A stretch of DNA of 64,000 bases from an uncultured Pseudomonadales bacterium (GTDB lineage: Bacteria > Pseudomonadota > Gammaproteobacteria > Pseudomonadales > Azotimanducaceae). The translations under genes were made by a program, and so were the position numbers. The notes under the pieces were generated by a model. That model did not search any database. It was not told the origin of the DNA and saw nothing but the letters and a program-made list of their open reading frames with translations. Shown piece by piece: positions 28,574-37,504 of the stretch. Position 1 is the first letter of the stretch; each line of letters begins with the position of its first letter. The stretch spans positions 3,851,454 to 3,915,453 of the forward strand of contig OY282430.1 of assembly GCA_958296025.1 (NCBI GenBank), read 5' to 3'.

Positions 28574-30541
28574 ATGGATGCTCATGTGGAAAGCGGTACT
28601 CGTAGATGCGCGCGCCTTGCAAAACGCTTCCAGCATAAGTTGAGCGCCAGCAAGATGCCGCTCAGCGCTTGGCTCGTCACTGTCTTTGCGCTGTTCCCCC
28701 CGGCGGCCGCCTTGGCGGACAAGCAATTGCTGTGGGGGGACACGCATGTGCATACCGTCTATTCCTTCGACGCCTTTCTCAATAACAACCTTTCCGCAGA
28801 CCCAGAAACCGCCTATCGGTTCGCCAAGGGAGCGCCCGTGATCCATCCCTTTCACCGGGCGCGGATGCAACTCGGCGCACCGCTGGACTTTTTGGTGATC
28901 TCCGATCACGCCGAATACACGGGTGCCCTGCGCCACATTTACTACAACGGCTTGCAGGACGAGGAGGCGGGGCTATGGGACCGCGTACGCTATTGGTACG
29001 GCACCCGCACCATCCGTAACGCCATTGACGCCCGGCAAGGGCCGCCCCTGTTTCGCAGCTTGCTGCCCACCTCCCAAGACCCGCGCCTAGCCGCCGCTAG
29101 CTGGAGCTCCGACGCCAGCGGCACCCTGCCGCCCTTGGACGCGGAGAGGCGCACCGCTTGGAGCGAGATCGTTGCCGCTGCCGAAGCGCATTACGAACCG
29201 GGCCGCTTCACCACCCTGATCGGTTGGGAGTGGAGCTCCGTGCCGGGCGGCGCCAATCTGCACCGGGTGGTGGTGACGGACGCCAACGCCGCACAGGCCA
29301 CCACCTTCCAGCCCTTCTCTTCCATCGACAGCCCCTATCCCGACGACCTCTGGCGCTGGCTAGACCAAACCAGCGCCAGAACCGGCGCCCGTTTTCTGGC
29401 CATCCCGCATAACTCCAACATCTCCAAGGGGCTGATGTTCGCGGCGGACACCCTGCGCGGCGAGCCCATGGACGCGGCCTACGCCAATCTGCGCATGCGC
29501 TGGGAGAAACTAGTGGAGGTGACGCAGATCAAGGGGGACTCGGAGGTCCATCCACTGTTCGCGCCCGACGACGAGTTTGCCGACTTCGAGCTTTACCCCT
29601 TCTACATCCAACAGGAGGCGGAGGAATATGTGCCCCGCCCCGGGGACTATGTGCGTTCGGCGCTGAAGACCGGCTTGGCGCTTGGCCGATCCCTGGGGGT
29701 CAATCCCTTCAAGTTCGGCCTGATCGGTTCAACGGACGCCCACACCGGTCTATCGACCGCTGAGGAAAACAACTTCGCCGGCAAGATGGCGACCGATTCG
29801 ACGCCGGAAACCAAGATCAACGATGTGATCGCCGGCGGCAGCCGGGGCTGGACGATGTCCGCTTCCGGCTTGGCGGCGGTTTGGGCGGAGGAGAACAGCC
29901 GCGAGGCCATCCTAAGCGCCATGCAGCGTCGGGAGACTTACGCCACCACCGGCCCACGCATCCGGGTGCGCTTCCTCGGCGGCTGGCGGGGAGCGGCGGC
30001 GGACCCCGAGGCCGGCGCGAATGCGGCGGCGGATGCCGACGTCTTCGGCGACAACGCCGTGCCCATGGGCGGTGAACTCACCTTGGCCGCACCGGGCGCC
30101 GTGCCCAGCTTTCGAGTGGAGGCGCAGAAGGACCCGGCCGGCGCCCATCTGGACCGGGTGCAGATCGTCAAGGGATGGTTGGACGCCGACGACCAGCGCC
30201 AGGAACAGGTGTTTGACGCGGTCTGGTCCGGGGAGCGACAACCAGACGCCCAAGGCAAGCTGCCGCCAGTAGGCAACACGGTGGACTTGCAGACCGCCCG
30301 CTACAGCAACAACATCGGCGCGGCGGAGCTTTCCGCCACTTGGCGGGATCCGGCGTTCGACCCCGGCCAGCCGGCCTTCTACTACGCCCGGGTGCTGGAA
30401 ATCCCCACCCCCCGCCACGCCCACTTCGATGCGTTGGCGTTGGGCAAGGAGCGTCCCAACTACGGCCCGGCGACCATTCAGGAACGAGCCTACACCTCGC
30501 CCATCTGGTACAGCCCCAACGAGGCCGCCGCGGCGCGGTAA
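28574..30541 (+). CDS. exported DUF3604 protein (putative metal-dependent hydrolase)
   Basis: The 655-aa product is a DUF3604 protein, related to PHP-type metal-dependent phosphoesterases: LLWGDTHVHTVYSFDAF supplies the HxH metal motif, FLVISDHAEYTGAL the next His, and IPHNSNISKG and IGSTDAHTGL the later metal ligands. Start ATG 28574 has AGGAGGT four bases upstream and gives a basic n-region (RRCARLAKRFQHK) before the hydrophobic PLSAWLVTVFALFPPAAALA; ATG 28655 is the alternative. The protein is probably periplasmic. The family is abundant in marine gammaproteobacteria but its substrate is not established. It stands alone between gpsA and pilT. Confidence 0.88.
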   Translation: MDAHVESGTRRCARLAKRFQHKLSASKMPLSAWLVTVFALFPPAAALADKQLLWGDTHVHTVYSFDAFLNNNLSADPETAYRFAKGAPVIHPFHRARMQLGAPLDFLVISDHAEYTGALRHIYYNGLQDEEAGLWDRVRYWYGTRTIRNAIDARQGPPLFRSLLPTSQDPRLAAASWSSDASGTLPPLDAERRTAWSEIVAAAEAHYEPGRFTTLIGWEWSSVPGGANLHRVVVTDANAAQATTFQPFSSIDSPYPDDLWRWLDQTSARTGARFLAIPHNSNISKGLMFAADTLRGEPMDAAYANLRMRWEKLVEVTQIKGDSEVHPLFAPDDEFADFELYPFYIQQEAEEYVPRPGDYVRSALKTGLALGRSLGVNPFKFGLIGSTDAHTGLSTAEENNFAGKMATDSTPETKINDVIAGGSRGWTMSASGLAAVWAEENSREAILSAMQRRETYATTGPRIRVRFLGGWRGAAADPEAGANAAADADVFGDNAVPMGGELTLAAPGAVPSFRVEAQKDPAGAHLDRVQIVKGWLDADDQRQEQVFDAVWSGERQPDAQGKLPPVGNTVDLQTARYSNNIGAAELSATWRDPAFDPGQPAFYYARVLEIPTPRHAHFDALALGKERPNYGPATIQERAYTSPIWYSPNEAAAAR

Positions 30542-30685
30542 GCAACCCCGCCACGATGCCGCCTGCACCGAACCATCCTCAATCCGCCCGCGAGCGGGCT
30601 TACGCCTCGCCCATCCGCCACGGCCCCGATGGAACAGCCAGGGCGCAGTGTGCGCCTGCTGCGGAACCAACCGCGCCAAACGACC

Positions 30686-31726
30686 TCACGCCGGCCATGC
30701 GCCACCGCCAGAGGCGCTGCGGCGGGCCGCTTCCTGGCTGATGAGGCCGGAGTCCGCCAACTGCTGAAGATGTTGGTCAAGGGTCTGCATGCCGTGCGCC
30801 CTGCCGGACTGCATGGCGGAGTAGAGTTGCGCCGCCTTATCCTCCCGCACGAGGCGGCGCACGGCGCTGGTGCCGACCATGATCTCCTGGGCCGCCACCC
30901 GGCCGCCGCCGACGCGCCGGACGAGAGTTTGCGAGATGACCGCCTGCAGGGACTCCGCCAGCATGGAGCGGGCCAAGCTCTTCTCCCCGGCGGGGAACAT
31001 GTCCACCACCCGGTTGACAGCCTGGCTGGCAGAGGGGGTATGCAGGGTGCCGAGCACCAAGTGGCCCGTTTCGGCGGCGCTCAGGGCGAGGCTCATGGTC
31101 TCCTGATCGCGCATCTCGCCCACCATGATGACATCCGGGTCCTCCCGGAGCGCGGCCCGCAGGGCCTCCGCGAAGCCGGCGGTGTGGCGGTGCGCCTGCC
31201 GATGATGCACGAGGCAGTTCTTGCTGCTGTGGACGAACTCAATGGGGTCTTCTATGGTCAAGATATGGGAATGCCGGTCCTGATTGATGAAGTCCAGCAT
31301 CGCCGCCAAGGTGGTGCTCTTGCCGGAGCCTGTGGCGCCGCAGACCAAGATGAGGCCCCGGGGGGCACGGCTGAGGCTGCGCAGAACCTCGCCGCAGCCG
31401 AGTGCGTCCAAGGAGGGAATGCTGGTCGGCACCGTGCGGAAGGCCGCGCCGACGCCCCGGCTATGGTGGAAGGCGTTGACGCGAAAGCGGGCGACGCCCG
31501 GCAAGGCGAAGGCGAAGTCCACCTCCGCGCCGGCGACGAAGGAGCGCCGCAACGCATCTTCCATGATGGCTGTGGTCAACGCTTCCACTTCGGCGCACCC
31601 GAAGGTCGGCGCATCCAGCCGTCTGATGTCCCCATCCACGCGCACCATGGGCGGCAACCCGGCCGACAGATGCAGGTCCGATGCGCCCTGCTGAACGCCG
31701 AGCGCAAGCAGTTCCTCAATGTTCAT
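30686..31726 (-). CDS. pilT: type IV pilus retraction ATPase PilT
   Basis: The 346-aa product is PilT, the hexameric motor that drives pilus retraction. The N-terminal PAS-like domain starts MNIEELLALGVQQGASDLHL. Walker A is GATGSGKSTTLAAMLD, the Asp box is ILTIEDPIEF, Walker B includes PDVIMVGEMRDQET, and the His box GTLHTPSA follows. It is divergent from yggS, the usual gammaproteobacterial pairing. A PilU paralogue is not in the window. Confidence 0.95.
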   Translation of the reverse strand: MNIEELLALGVQQGASDLHLSAGLPPMVRVDGDIRRLDAPTFGCAEVEALTTAIMEDALRRSFVAGAEVDFAFALPGVARFRVNAFHHSRGVGAAFRTVPTSIPSLDALGCGEVLRSLSRAPRGLILVCGATGSGKSTTLAAMLDFINQDRHSHILTIEDPIEFVHSSKNCLVHHRQAHRHTAGFAEALRAALREDPDVIMVGEMRDQETMSLALSAAETGHLVLGTLHTPSASQAVNRVVDMFPAGEKSLARSMLAESLQAVISQTLVRRVGGGRVAAQEIMVGTSAVRRLVREDKAAQLYSAMQSGRAHGMQTLDQHLQQLADSGLISQEAARRSASGGGAWPA

Positions 31727-31857
31727 GTTTGCTCTCCGTAGCTAGTGTCCTGTTTTGCCGGGGTGCGCTGACCCATGCCTGATGTATTATTTCAGGATGG
31801 CAAGGGCTGTAGCCTTGCGACTTCTCCATTTTTCAAGTGCGACATCGGCGGTTTCTG

Positions 31858-32553
31858 TTGGCCAGCAATATCGCAAGCAACCTGCTCGCCACTCGGCGGC
31901 GCATCCAAAGGGCCGCCGAGGCGCATGGCCGTTGCGCCGCAGACATCGCCCTGATCGCCGTCTCCAAAACCAAGCCGGCCGACGCCATCGCCGACGCTCA
32001 TGCCGCCGGGCAAGTCGATTTCGGCGAGAACTACGTCCAGGAAGCCGTAGCCAAGATCAAGGCCTTGACCGGCCTGCCGCTGCGCTGGCATTTCCTTGGC
32101 AGGATCCAATCCAACAAGACCGCCCTGATCGCCCGGCACTTCGACTGGGTGCATACCCTGGATCGTGAGAAGGCGGCACGGCGGCTGGCCAGTCAACGAG
32201 GGGAACGCGGCCCTTTGAACGTGTTGGTGCAAGTCAACATCGACGAGGACCCGGCCAAGGGCGGCGCGGCGCCTGAGCAGGTGGGCGGCCTAGTTGACGC
32301 CGTGCGCGGCATGGCCGGGCTGACCCTTCGCGGCCTGATGACCATATTGGAGAAGGCTGGCGAACCCCGTAATAGTTTCGAGCGAATGCGCCGCTTGTTC
32401 GACGCCTTGGCGGCGCGAGGCGGCGCTCAATGGGATACGCTGTCCATGGGGATGAGCCGGGACATGGAGGCCGCCATCGCCGCCGGGGCCACTCAGGTGC
32501 GCATCGGCAGCGCCGTTTTCGGCCCCCGCAACGGGCCGAGGCGGGAGGCCTGA
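31858..32553 (+). CDS. yggS: PLP homeostasis protein, YggS/PROSC family
   Basis: The 231-aa TIM-barrel protein binds pyridoxal phosphate through the Lys in LIAVSKTKPADA. Other motifs are FGENYVQEAVAKI, WHFLGRIQSNK, LNVLVQVNIDEDPAKGG, and LSMGMSRDMEAAI with RIGSAVFG at the C-terminus. It buffers free PLP and affects amino-acid metabolism; it has no known enzyme activity. I choose TTG 31858; GTG 31837 adds seven residues. Neither has a clear ribosome site. Confidence 0.93.
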   Translation: MASNIASNLLATRRRIQRAAEAHGRCAADIALIAVSKTKPADAIADAHAAGQVDFGENYVQEAVAKIKALTGLPLRWHFLGRIQSNKTALIARHFDWVHTLDREKAARRLASQRGERGPLNVLVQVNIDEDPAKGGAAPEQVGGLVDAVRGMAGLTLRGLMTILEKAGEPRNSFERMRRLFDALAARGGAQWDTLSMGMSRDMEAAIAAGATQVRIGSAVFGPRNGPRREA

Positions 32554-32596
32554 TGAAAGCCGCTCCACAGATCCCTTTGCAAGGTGCGGGCAGCCG

Positions 32597-33418
32597 ATGA
32601 ACAATCATGACAATCGCATTAGCTTCCTCGGTGGCGGCAACATGGCGCAATGCCTGCTGCGCGGCCTCATCGCCGCCGGACATCCCCCCAACCAGCTGAC
32701 GGCCAGCGATCCGGTCAGCGCTTGCCGGAAGGCCATCGATAGCCTTGGCGCCAACGCCGTTGCCAGCAATCAAGGCGCCGTCGATGCCGGGGATGTGCTC
32801 GTGCTGGCAGTGAAGCCGCAGGTTCTTAGGCAGGTCTTGGCGGAGGTCAGGACAGCGAAGGACAAGCTCATCGTCTCCATCTGCGCTGGTGCGCCAGTGG
32901 CGGCCATCGCCAAGGCCACTTCGGCCGACCAGCCCATCATCCGCTCCATGCCGAACACCCCGGCCCTTTTGCGGGCCGGGATCACAGCCCTCTACGCCAA
33001 CGCCAACGCCAACGCAACCCAACGGCGGCTCGCCGACGGCATTCTCAGCGCGGTGGGCAAGACCGTCTGGGTGGAGGACGAAGCCTTGCTGGATGCGGTC
33101 ACCGCCGTTTCCGGCAGCGGCCCCGCCTATTTCTTCCATTTGATGGAGGCCATGACGGAGGCCGGGGAGCGCCTGGGGCTGACTGCGGACCTCGCCGCCA
33201 CCCTGACCGCGGAAACCGCCCTCGGCGCGGCGCTGATGGCCCGCCAAGGGACGGAGGCGCCGGCCGTCCTACGGCGCAAGGTCACCTCGCCCGGCGGCAC
33301 CACCGAAAGCGCTCTAAGGGTAATGGACGCGTGGCGGGTGAAGCCCGCCTTATTGGAGGCTGTGGCGGCAGCCAGCCGGCGCTCCCGCGAACTGGCGGAG
33401 GAGTTCGCACAAGCATGA
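32597..33418 (+). CDS. proC: pyrroline-5-carboxylate reductase
   Basis: The 273-aa product performs the last step of proline synthesis. The N-terminal Rossmann motif is ISFLGGGNMAQCLLRGLIAA; VKPQVLRQVL, IIRSMPNTPALLRAGITALY and the signature SGSGPAYFFHLMEAM with KVTSPGGTTESAL follow. Length is normal. It follows yggS by 43 bases, the conserved order pilT/yggS-proC-yggT. Its stop overlaps the ATG of a small bridging frame. Confidence 0.97.
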   Translation: MNNHDNRISFLGGGNMAQCLLRGLIAAGHPPNQLTASDPVSACRKAIDSLGANAVASNQGAVDAGDVLVLAVKPQVLRQVLAEVRTAKDKLIVSICAGAPVAAIAKATSADQPIIRSMPNTPALLRAGITALYANANANATQRRLADGILSAVGKTVWVEDEALLDAVTAVSGSGPAYFFHLMEAMTEAGERLGLTADLAATLTAETALGAALMARQGTEAPAVLRRKVTSPGGTTESALRVMDAWRVKPALLEAVAAASRRSRELAEEFAQA

Positions 33419-33603
33419 ACGTTGCGCCCACCCAAGCGCCTGAACGGCGGCGAACTCAGCCAGCGGTTCCCGCTTGGTTGCGCCGAGTTGAAGGTTGGGC
33501 GGGCGCAGCCTGTCCTCCAGGCCGGCCAACGGGCGGCCCAATCAGAATCCCGCACCTCAGCTGCGCAACGCAAGAACTGGCTCAGGAGTTGGCCCGCACA
33601 TGA
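33415..33603 (+). CDS. possible 62-aa frame bridging proC and yggT
   Basis: An open frame of 62 codons fills the proC-yggT gap. Its ATG overlaps the proC stop (ATGA) and its TGA overlaps the yggT start (ATGA). The Pro/Arg/Trp-rich product (QAPERRRTQPAVPAWLRRVE) resembles nothing I know. The double overlap favours translational coupling, but in GC-rich DNA such a frame can arise by chance or as the scar of a lost gene. Confidence 0.3.
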   Translation: MNVAPTQAPERRRTQPAVPAWLRRVEGWAGAACPPGRPTGGPIRIPHLSCATQELAQELART

Positions 33604-34151
33604 ACAGCCTTTTGCAATTCGTCGTCGGCTTTCTGCTGGAGCTGGTCTGCTTCCTGTTCATGGCGCGGTTCCTGCTGCAAGCCTGCGGCGCGGACTTCTA
33701 CAACCCCATCTCGCAAGGCATCATCAAGGCCACGGAGCCCTTCCTGCGCCCTCTGCGCATGGTTCTGCCACCCTACCGGAATCTGGACCTCGCCGCCTTC
33801 GCCGCCGCTTGGGCCACTGCCAGTCTGATGCACTTCAGCTTCGGCCTTGTCGGACAGGGCGCCGCCCGCGGCGCCCTAGCCGTCATCAGCATGGGCCTGC
33901 TGCATGTTCTGCTGCGCTTCATCAGTCTGTTCTGGTGGAGCATCCTGATCGTCATCATCGCCAGCTTCCTGAGCCCGGCCCGGGGCCATCCCTTCCTGTC
34001 GCTGCTGCATCAAGTCACGGAGCCGCTGCTGGCGCCGGCCCGGCGGGTGATTCCGCCCTTGGGCGGCCTGGACCTCTCGCCGATTCTGGTGATCTTAGCC
34101 TTGGGTTTGGCGCAGCGCATCCTGCCGCAAATTTTCGCCCTAATCCCCTAA
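33600..34151 (+). CDS. yggT: YggT family inner-membrane protein
   Basis: The 183-aa product has two copies of the YggT unit. The first is LLQFVVGFLLELVCFLFMAR with the conserved YNPISQGIIKATEPFLRPLR. The second is VLLRFISLFWWSILIVIIAS with LLHQVTEPLLAPARRVIPPL. About four membrane segments are expected. The family is linked to osmotic tolerance and cell-envelope or septum organisation and sits beside proC in many bacteria. Start ATG 33600. Confidence 0.93.
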   Translation: MNSLLQFVVGFLLELVCFLFMARFLLQACGADFYNPISQGIIKATEPFLRPLRMVLPPYRNLDLAAFAAAWATASLMHFSFGLVGQGAARGALAVISMGLLHVLLRFISLFWWSILIVIIASFLSPARGHPFLSLLHQVTEPLLAPARRVIPPLGGLDLSPILVILALGLAQRILPQIFALIP

Positions 34152-34209
34152 CAGGGATTTAGCGGGCGGGCCATAGTCAAAATCTATCGAAATTGCGGAC
34201 TTCGATAAA

Positions 34210-34246
34210 GGGGGGGGGTTGTAAGCCCCAAGCCCAATGCTATTCT
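34210..34246 (+). promoter_or_regulatory. G9 tract abutting a candidate promoter
   Basis: A run of nine G (34210-34218) touches a TTGTAA -35-like hexamer (34219-34224), which is 16 bp from TATTCT (34241-34246). The secreted-protein gene starts 45 bases further on. Homopolymers at promoters can slip and change expression, but nothing here proves it. Confidence 0.35.
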
Positions 34247-34290
34247 TAGTGCTGCCGTTCGTTCAAGACGACTCAAAAAAGGAGCTTCTG

Positions 34291-34776
34291 ATGCGATATG
34301 CCTTGTGTGCGCTGGCGCTGGTTTTGGCGGCCACGATCCCGATTGCGAGCCTAAGCCGAGGAGACATCCTCAACAAATTCAATATTACGGACAGCACTTC
34401 CGCCGATACCGCAACCGGCTACACCACCATTGGCGGAACGGTGATCCCTCCAGGGGGCTGCGCCGGCACCCTTGAGGTGAAGTGTTCCAGCGGCGGTAAC
34501 TGGCAGGCCCCACCTAGCGGAAATCTGACGTGCGGACATGAGGACAATCTCCTCTACCGGGAGAAGGAGTTGGGAAAGCTCACTGAGCAGCACAACCTCG
34601 TCGAACGGTTTACATGTGATAGCTTTGATGCCCCAGAGGGGCAGTGGGTGGCTGACCAAATACAGAATGTCACGATCTCCGGGACCCTGTCATTGTGCGG
34701 GAATACCGCGCTCAGCGCGTCAAGCACTTGCACTTACGTGTACAGCAGATTACGCGACGGCCGTTGGGAAGACTGA
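34291..34776 (+). CDS. secreted cysteine-containing hypothetical protein
   Basis: The 161-aa product starts at ATG 34291, six bases after AAGGAG, with a clear signal peptide (RYALCALALVLAATIPIASL). The mature part is Thr/Ser/Gly-rich and has six cysteines (GGCAG, VKCSS, LTCGH, FTCDS, SLCGN, STCTY), enough for three disulfides. I recognise no family. Base composition is less GC-rich than its neighbours, and it interrupts the conserved yggT-metX order, so it looks like an insertion. Confidence 0.65.
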   Translation: MRYALCALALVLAATIPIASLSRGDILNKFNITDSTSADTATGYTTIGGTVIPPGGCAGTLEVKCSSGGNWQAPPSGNLTCGHEDNLLYREKELGKLTEQHNLVERFTCDSFDAPEGQWVADQIQNVTISGTLSLCGNTALSASSTCTYVYSRLRDGRWED

Positions 34777-34933
34777 ATCAGGCGGCGTTGGCGACCGCTT
34801 CAACGCCTTCGGCTTACGCGGCTGAAGGGTGGGCCTTCCACAGGGCCGAAGTCAGCAAGCCTAGCTAGGCGCACCTAAGCGGCGACCAAGGCCACAGATG
34901 TCCTTCCCCTAGGAAGCCACCCAAGTCGCTTGA

Positions 34934-35056
34934 CCTTGCTGGCAAGGCAAGAAAAAGGGCATTGCCTTGCGCCCCAAAGCGCCCGCGGGCGCAGCAAGGG
35001 CATGGTTCAGCAATCCAAACCAGTGAACAGGAAAAGGCGGCATTGGCCGCTTTTTT
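34934..35056 (+). promoter_or_regulatory. structured leader upstream of metX with alternative pairings
   Basis: Four short segments can pair in competing ways: CCTTGC (34934-34939), GCAAGGCA (34942-34949), TGCCTTGC (34963-34970) and GCAGCAAGGGCA (34991-35002). Segments 1-2, 2-3 and 3-4 are each complementary, 3-4 with bulges. A terminator-like hairpin with a T-run follows at 35032-35056, still 106 bases before metX. This is the layout of an attenuator or riboswitch. I recognise no known SAM riboswitch core. Alternatively the region just ends the upstream transcript. Confidence 0.45.
35032..35056 (+). terminator. Rho-independent terminator-like hairpin before metX
   Basis: AAAA-G-GCGGC, loop ATTG, GCCGC-TTTTTT: a 9-bp stem with one bulged G, followed by six T. 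It could end transcription from the secreted-protein gene or act as the expression platform of the metX leader. Confidence 0.6.
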
Positions 35057-35162
35057 CGTGGTCGCTTGCCGGCGGGAGAGGGACTGGCGCCGTGCTGAAA
35101 GCCGCACCACATTTGGCGAACGGGTAATATGGCCCTCTTTCAGGTTTTTCGCGGTCGAGACC

Positions 35163-36341
35163 ATGACCCGAACAGAAACGCAGAAACGGAACGCAAACGG
35201 CGTGGGCATCGTCATTCCGCAGCGCTTTCAAGCCACCGGCGACTTCCCGTTGCAATGTGGCGAGGCGCTGCACGACATTGAATTGGTCTATGAGACCTAC
35301 GGCGCCCTGAACGGCGCCCGCAGCAACGCCGTGCTCATTTGCCACGCGCTTTCCGGCAACCACCACGCCGCCGGCTACCACAGCGCGGACGACGCCAAGC
35401 CCGGCTGGTGGGACAGTTGCATCGGTCCCGGCAAGGCGGTGGACACCGGCCGTTTCTTCGTGGTCTCTCCCAACAACCTGGGCGGCTGCGACGGCAGCAC
35501 TGGCCCCGGCACCATCAACCCAGCCACCGGAGGGGCCTTCGGGCAGGCATTTCCAACCATCACCGTAAAGGACTGGGTGCGCAGCCAAGCCCTGCTGGCG
35601 GACCATCTGGGGATACAACGCTTCGCCGCCGTGGTCGGTGGCAGCCTAGGCGGGATGCAAGCCATGCAGTGGGCCATCGACCTGCCGGAGCGGGTGGGCG
35701 CGGCGCTATTGATCGCCTGCGCCGCCCGGCTGTCGGCACAGAACATCGCCTTCAACGAAATTGCCCGGCAGGCCATCACCTCGGACCCACAATACCAAGA
35801 TGGCAATTACCGCTCCTCCGGCATCCAGCCCAGTTCCGGCGTCGGCCTAGCCCGCATGATCGGCCATGTCACTTACCTCTCCGACCACGGCATGGAGCGG
35901 AAATTCGGCCGCGAGCTGAAATCCGGAGACATCAAGGCGGCCCGAGATCTGGAGTTTCAGGTGGAGAGCTACCTGCGCCACCAAGCCCGCACATTCTCGC
36001 AGCGGTTCGACGCCAACACCTATCTGCTGATGACCCGCGCCTTGGACTTCTTCGACCCGGCGGAAGACTTCAATGGCGACTTGGTGGCCGCGCTGCGCCA
36101 AGCCAGCGCCGATTTTCTGGTGCTGTCCTTCAGCTCCGACTGGCGCTTCTCCGCCTCCCGCTCCAAGGAGATCGTCGATGCGTTGATCGCGGCCCGGAAA
36201 AACGTGGCCAGCGCCAACATCGAATCTGAGCATGGTCATGACTCCTTCCTGATGCCGCTGCCGCGCTACGTCAACGTCTTCAAGGCCTACATGGACCGGC
36301 TGGCGGAGCGCATTGAGCAGGAAGCCGCCGATGCGTCCTGA
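35163..36341 (+). CDS. metX: homoserine O-acyltransferase (MetX)
   Basis: The 392-aa alpha/beta hydrolase acylates homoserine to start methionine synthesis. The nucleophile elbow is [15 protein letters not shown]. The acid and base of the triad are in [15 protein letters not shown] and SEHGHDSFL. Oxyanion-side motifs include [12 protein letters not shown] and [11 protein letters not shown]. MetX enzymes may use acetyl- or succinyl-CoA; in gammaproteobacteria the linked metX-metW pair is often succinyl-specific, which I cannot settle here. Start ATG 35163. metW overlaps its end by 11 bases. Confidence 0.93.
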   Translation: MTRTETQKRNANGVGIVIPQRFQATGDFPLQCGEALHDIELVYETYGALNGARSNAVLICHALSGNHHAAGYHSADDAKPGWWDSCIGPGKAVDTGRFFVVSPNNLGGCDGSTGPGTINPATGGAFGQAFPTITVKDWVRSQALLADHLGIQRFAAVVGGSLGGMQAMQWAIDLPERVGAALLIACAARLSAQNIAFNEIARQAITSDPQYQDGNYRSSGIQPSSGVGLARMIGHVTYLSDHGMERKFGRELKSGDIKAARDLEFQVESYLRHQARTFSQRFDANTYLLMTRALDFFDPAEDFNGDLVAALRQASADFLVLSFSSDWRFSASRSKEIVDALIAARKNVASANIESEHGHDSFLMPLPRYVNVFKAYMDRLAERIEQEAADAS

Positions 36342-36933
36342 TCTCGCCATCATCGCCGACCTGATCAAGCCCGGCGGCCGGGTGCTGGACCTCGGCTGCG
36401 GCGAAGGCGAGCTGCTGGCCTACCTGCAAACCCACAAGCGGGTGAACGGCTACGGCCTGGACGTGGATGCCGACAACATCACCACCTGCGTAGGCAAGGG
36501 CGTGAACGTCATCGAACAGGACCTAGACGAAGGGCTGACCCACTTTCCCGACGACAGTTTCGACATGGTGGTGATGACTGAGACCCTGCAATCCGTGCGG
36601 CATCCATCCCGGATGCTGGATGAAATGCTGCGCATCGGCCAGGAATGCGTCGTCACCTTCCCCAACTTCGCGCACTGGCGCAGCCGCACCCACCTGGTGC
36701 TGAACGGCCGCATGCCCATGGCCCGCCACCTGCCGCACAGTTGGCATGAGACCCCCAACATCCACCTCTGCACGTTGAAGGACTTCGAGCGGCTGGTGCG
36801 GGAAAAGCGCCTGCGCGTCATTCAACGCTTCGTCGCCGGCGCCGACCACCGCAGCCACCCGCTAATGAGCCTGATGCCCAACCTGTTCGGCGCCATCGCC
36901 TTCTATCGGCTCGGCCGGCCAGGGGTGACATGA
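36331..36933 (+). CDS. metW: methionine biosynthesis protein MetW
   Basis: The 200-aa product has a class I SAM-methyltransferase fold: [15 protein letters not shown] (motif I), [14 protein letters not shown] and [20 protein letters not shown]. The conserved [20 protein letters not shown] and [20 protein letters not shown] are MetW hallmarks. It works with MetX in homoserine acylation. Start ATG 36331 lies inside the end of metX, indicating coupling. DUF4426 follows with an ATGA overlap. Confidence 0.95.
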   Translation: MRPDLAIIADLIKPGGRVLDLGCGEGELLAYLQTHKRVNGYGLDVDADNITTCVGKGVNVIEQDLDEGLTHFPDDSFDMVVMTETLQSVRHPSRMLDEMLRIGQECVVTFPNFAHWRSRTHLVLNGRMPMARHLPHSWHETPNIHLCTLKDFERLVREKRLRVIQRFVAGADHRSHPLMSLMPNLFGAIAFYRLGRPGVT

Positions 36934-37379
36934 ACCAGAGTCGATGGAGGCGCGGGGCGATTTGCGGGTTGACCCTTTGTGCGCCGCTGTTTCTGGCCAC
37001 TGTCGGCAGCGCCGAGCAAATGCGCAAGTTCGGCGAACACGAGGTGCATTACATCGTCATTCCCAGCTTGTTCCTGCAGGCGGACATCGCCCACCGCCAC
37101 GGCCTGCGCCGCGGCAAGGGCTTGAGCATCGTCAACATTTCCGTGCTGGACCCTGCCGGCAAAGGCACGGTCTCCCAAATCAGCGGCCACTCCAGAAACT
37201 TGCTGGAGCAACGCACCGCCTTGCAGTTTCAGGAGGTCCGCGAAGGGGGCGCGGTGTACTACTTGGCGGACGTGCGGCACACGGATCAAGAGGTGCTGCG
37301 CTTCAACCTGAGGATTCAACCCACCGGGGCGGAAGCCTTTGCATTGGCGTTTCAGCAGCGGCTCTACGCTGAGGACTAG
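36930..37379 (+). CDS. DUF4426 periplasmic protein
   Basis: The 149-aa product has a signal peptide (CGLTLCAPLFLATVGSAEQ), then YIVIPSLFLQADIAHRHGLR and VLRFNLRIQPTGAEAFALAF. It matches the DUF4426 proteins that follow metW in gammaproteobacteria. Function is unknown. It is translationally coupled to metW. Confidence 0.88.
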   Translation: MNQSRWRRGAICGLTLCAPLFLATVGSAEQMRKFGEHEVHYIVIPSLFLQADIAHRHGLRRGKGLSIVNISVLDPAGKGTVSQISGHSRNLLEQRTALQFQEVREGGAVYYLADVRHTDQEVLRFNLRIQPTGAEAFALAFQQRLYAED

Positions 37380-37504
37380 TGTCCTGTTGCGCCCGTGGCG
37401 GCAGTCCAGTTGAGGCGTTCCGGAGAAAGCCGTGACGCATCCACAAACAAACGCGCAGGTGTGGTGCGGTGCTGTTGCGCCCTGATTGCGGCGGAGGCGG
37501 AACG

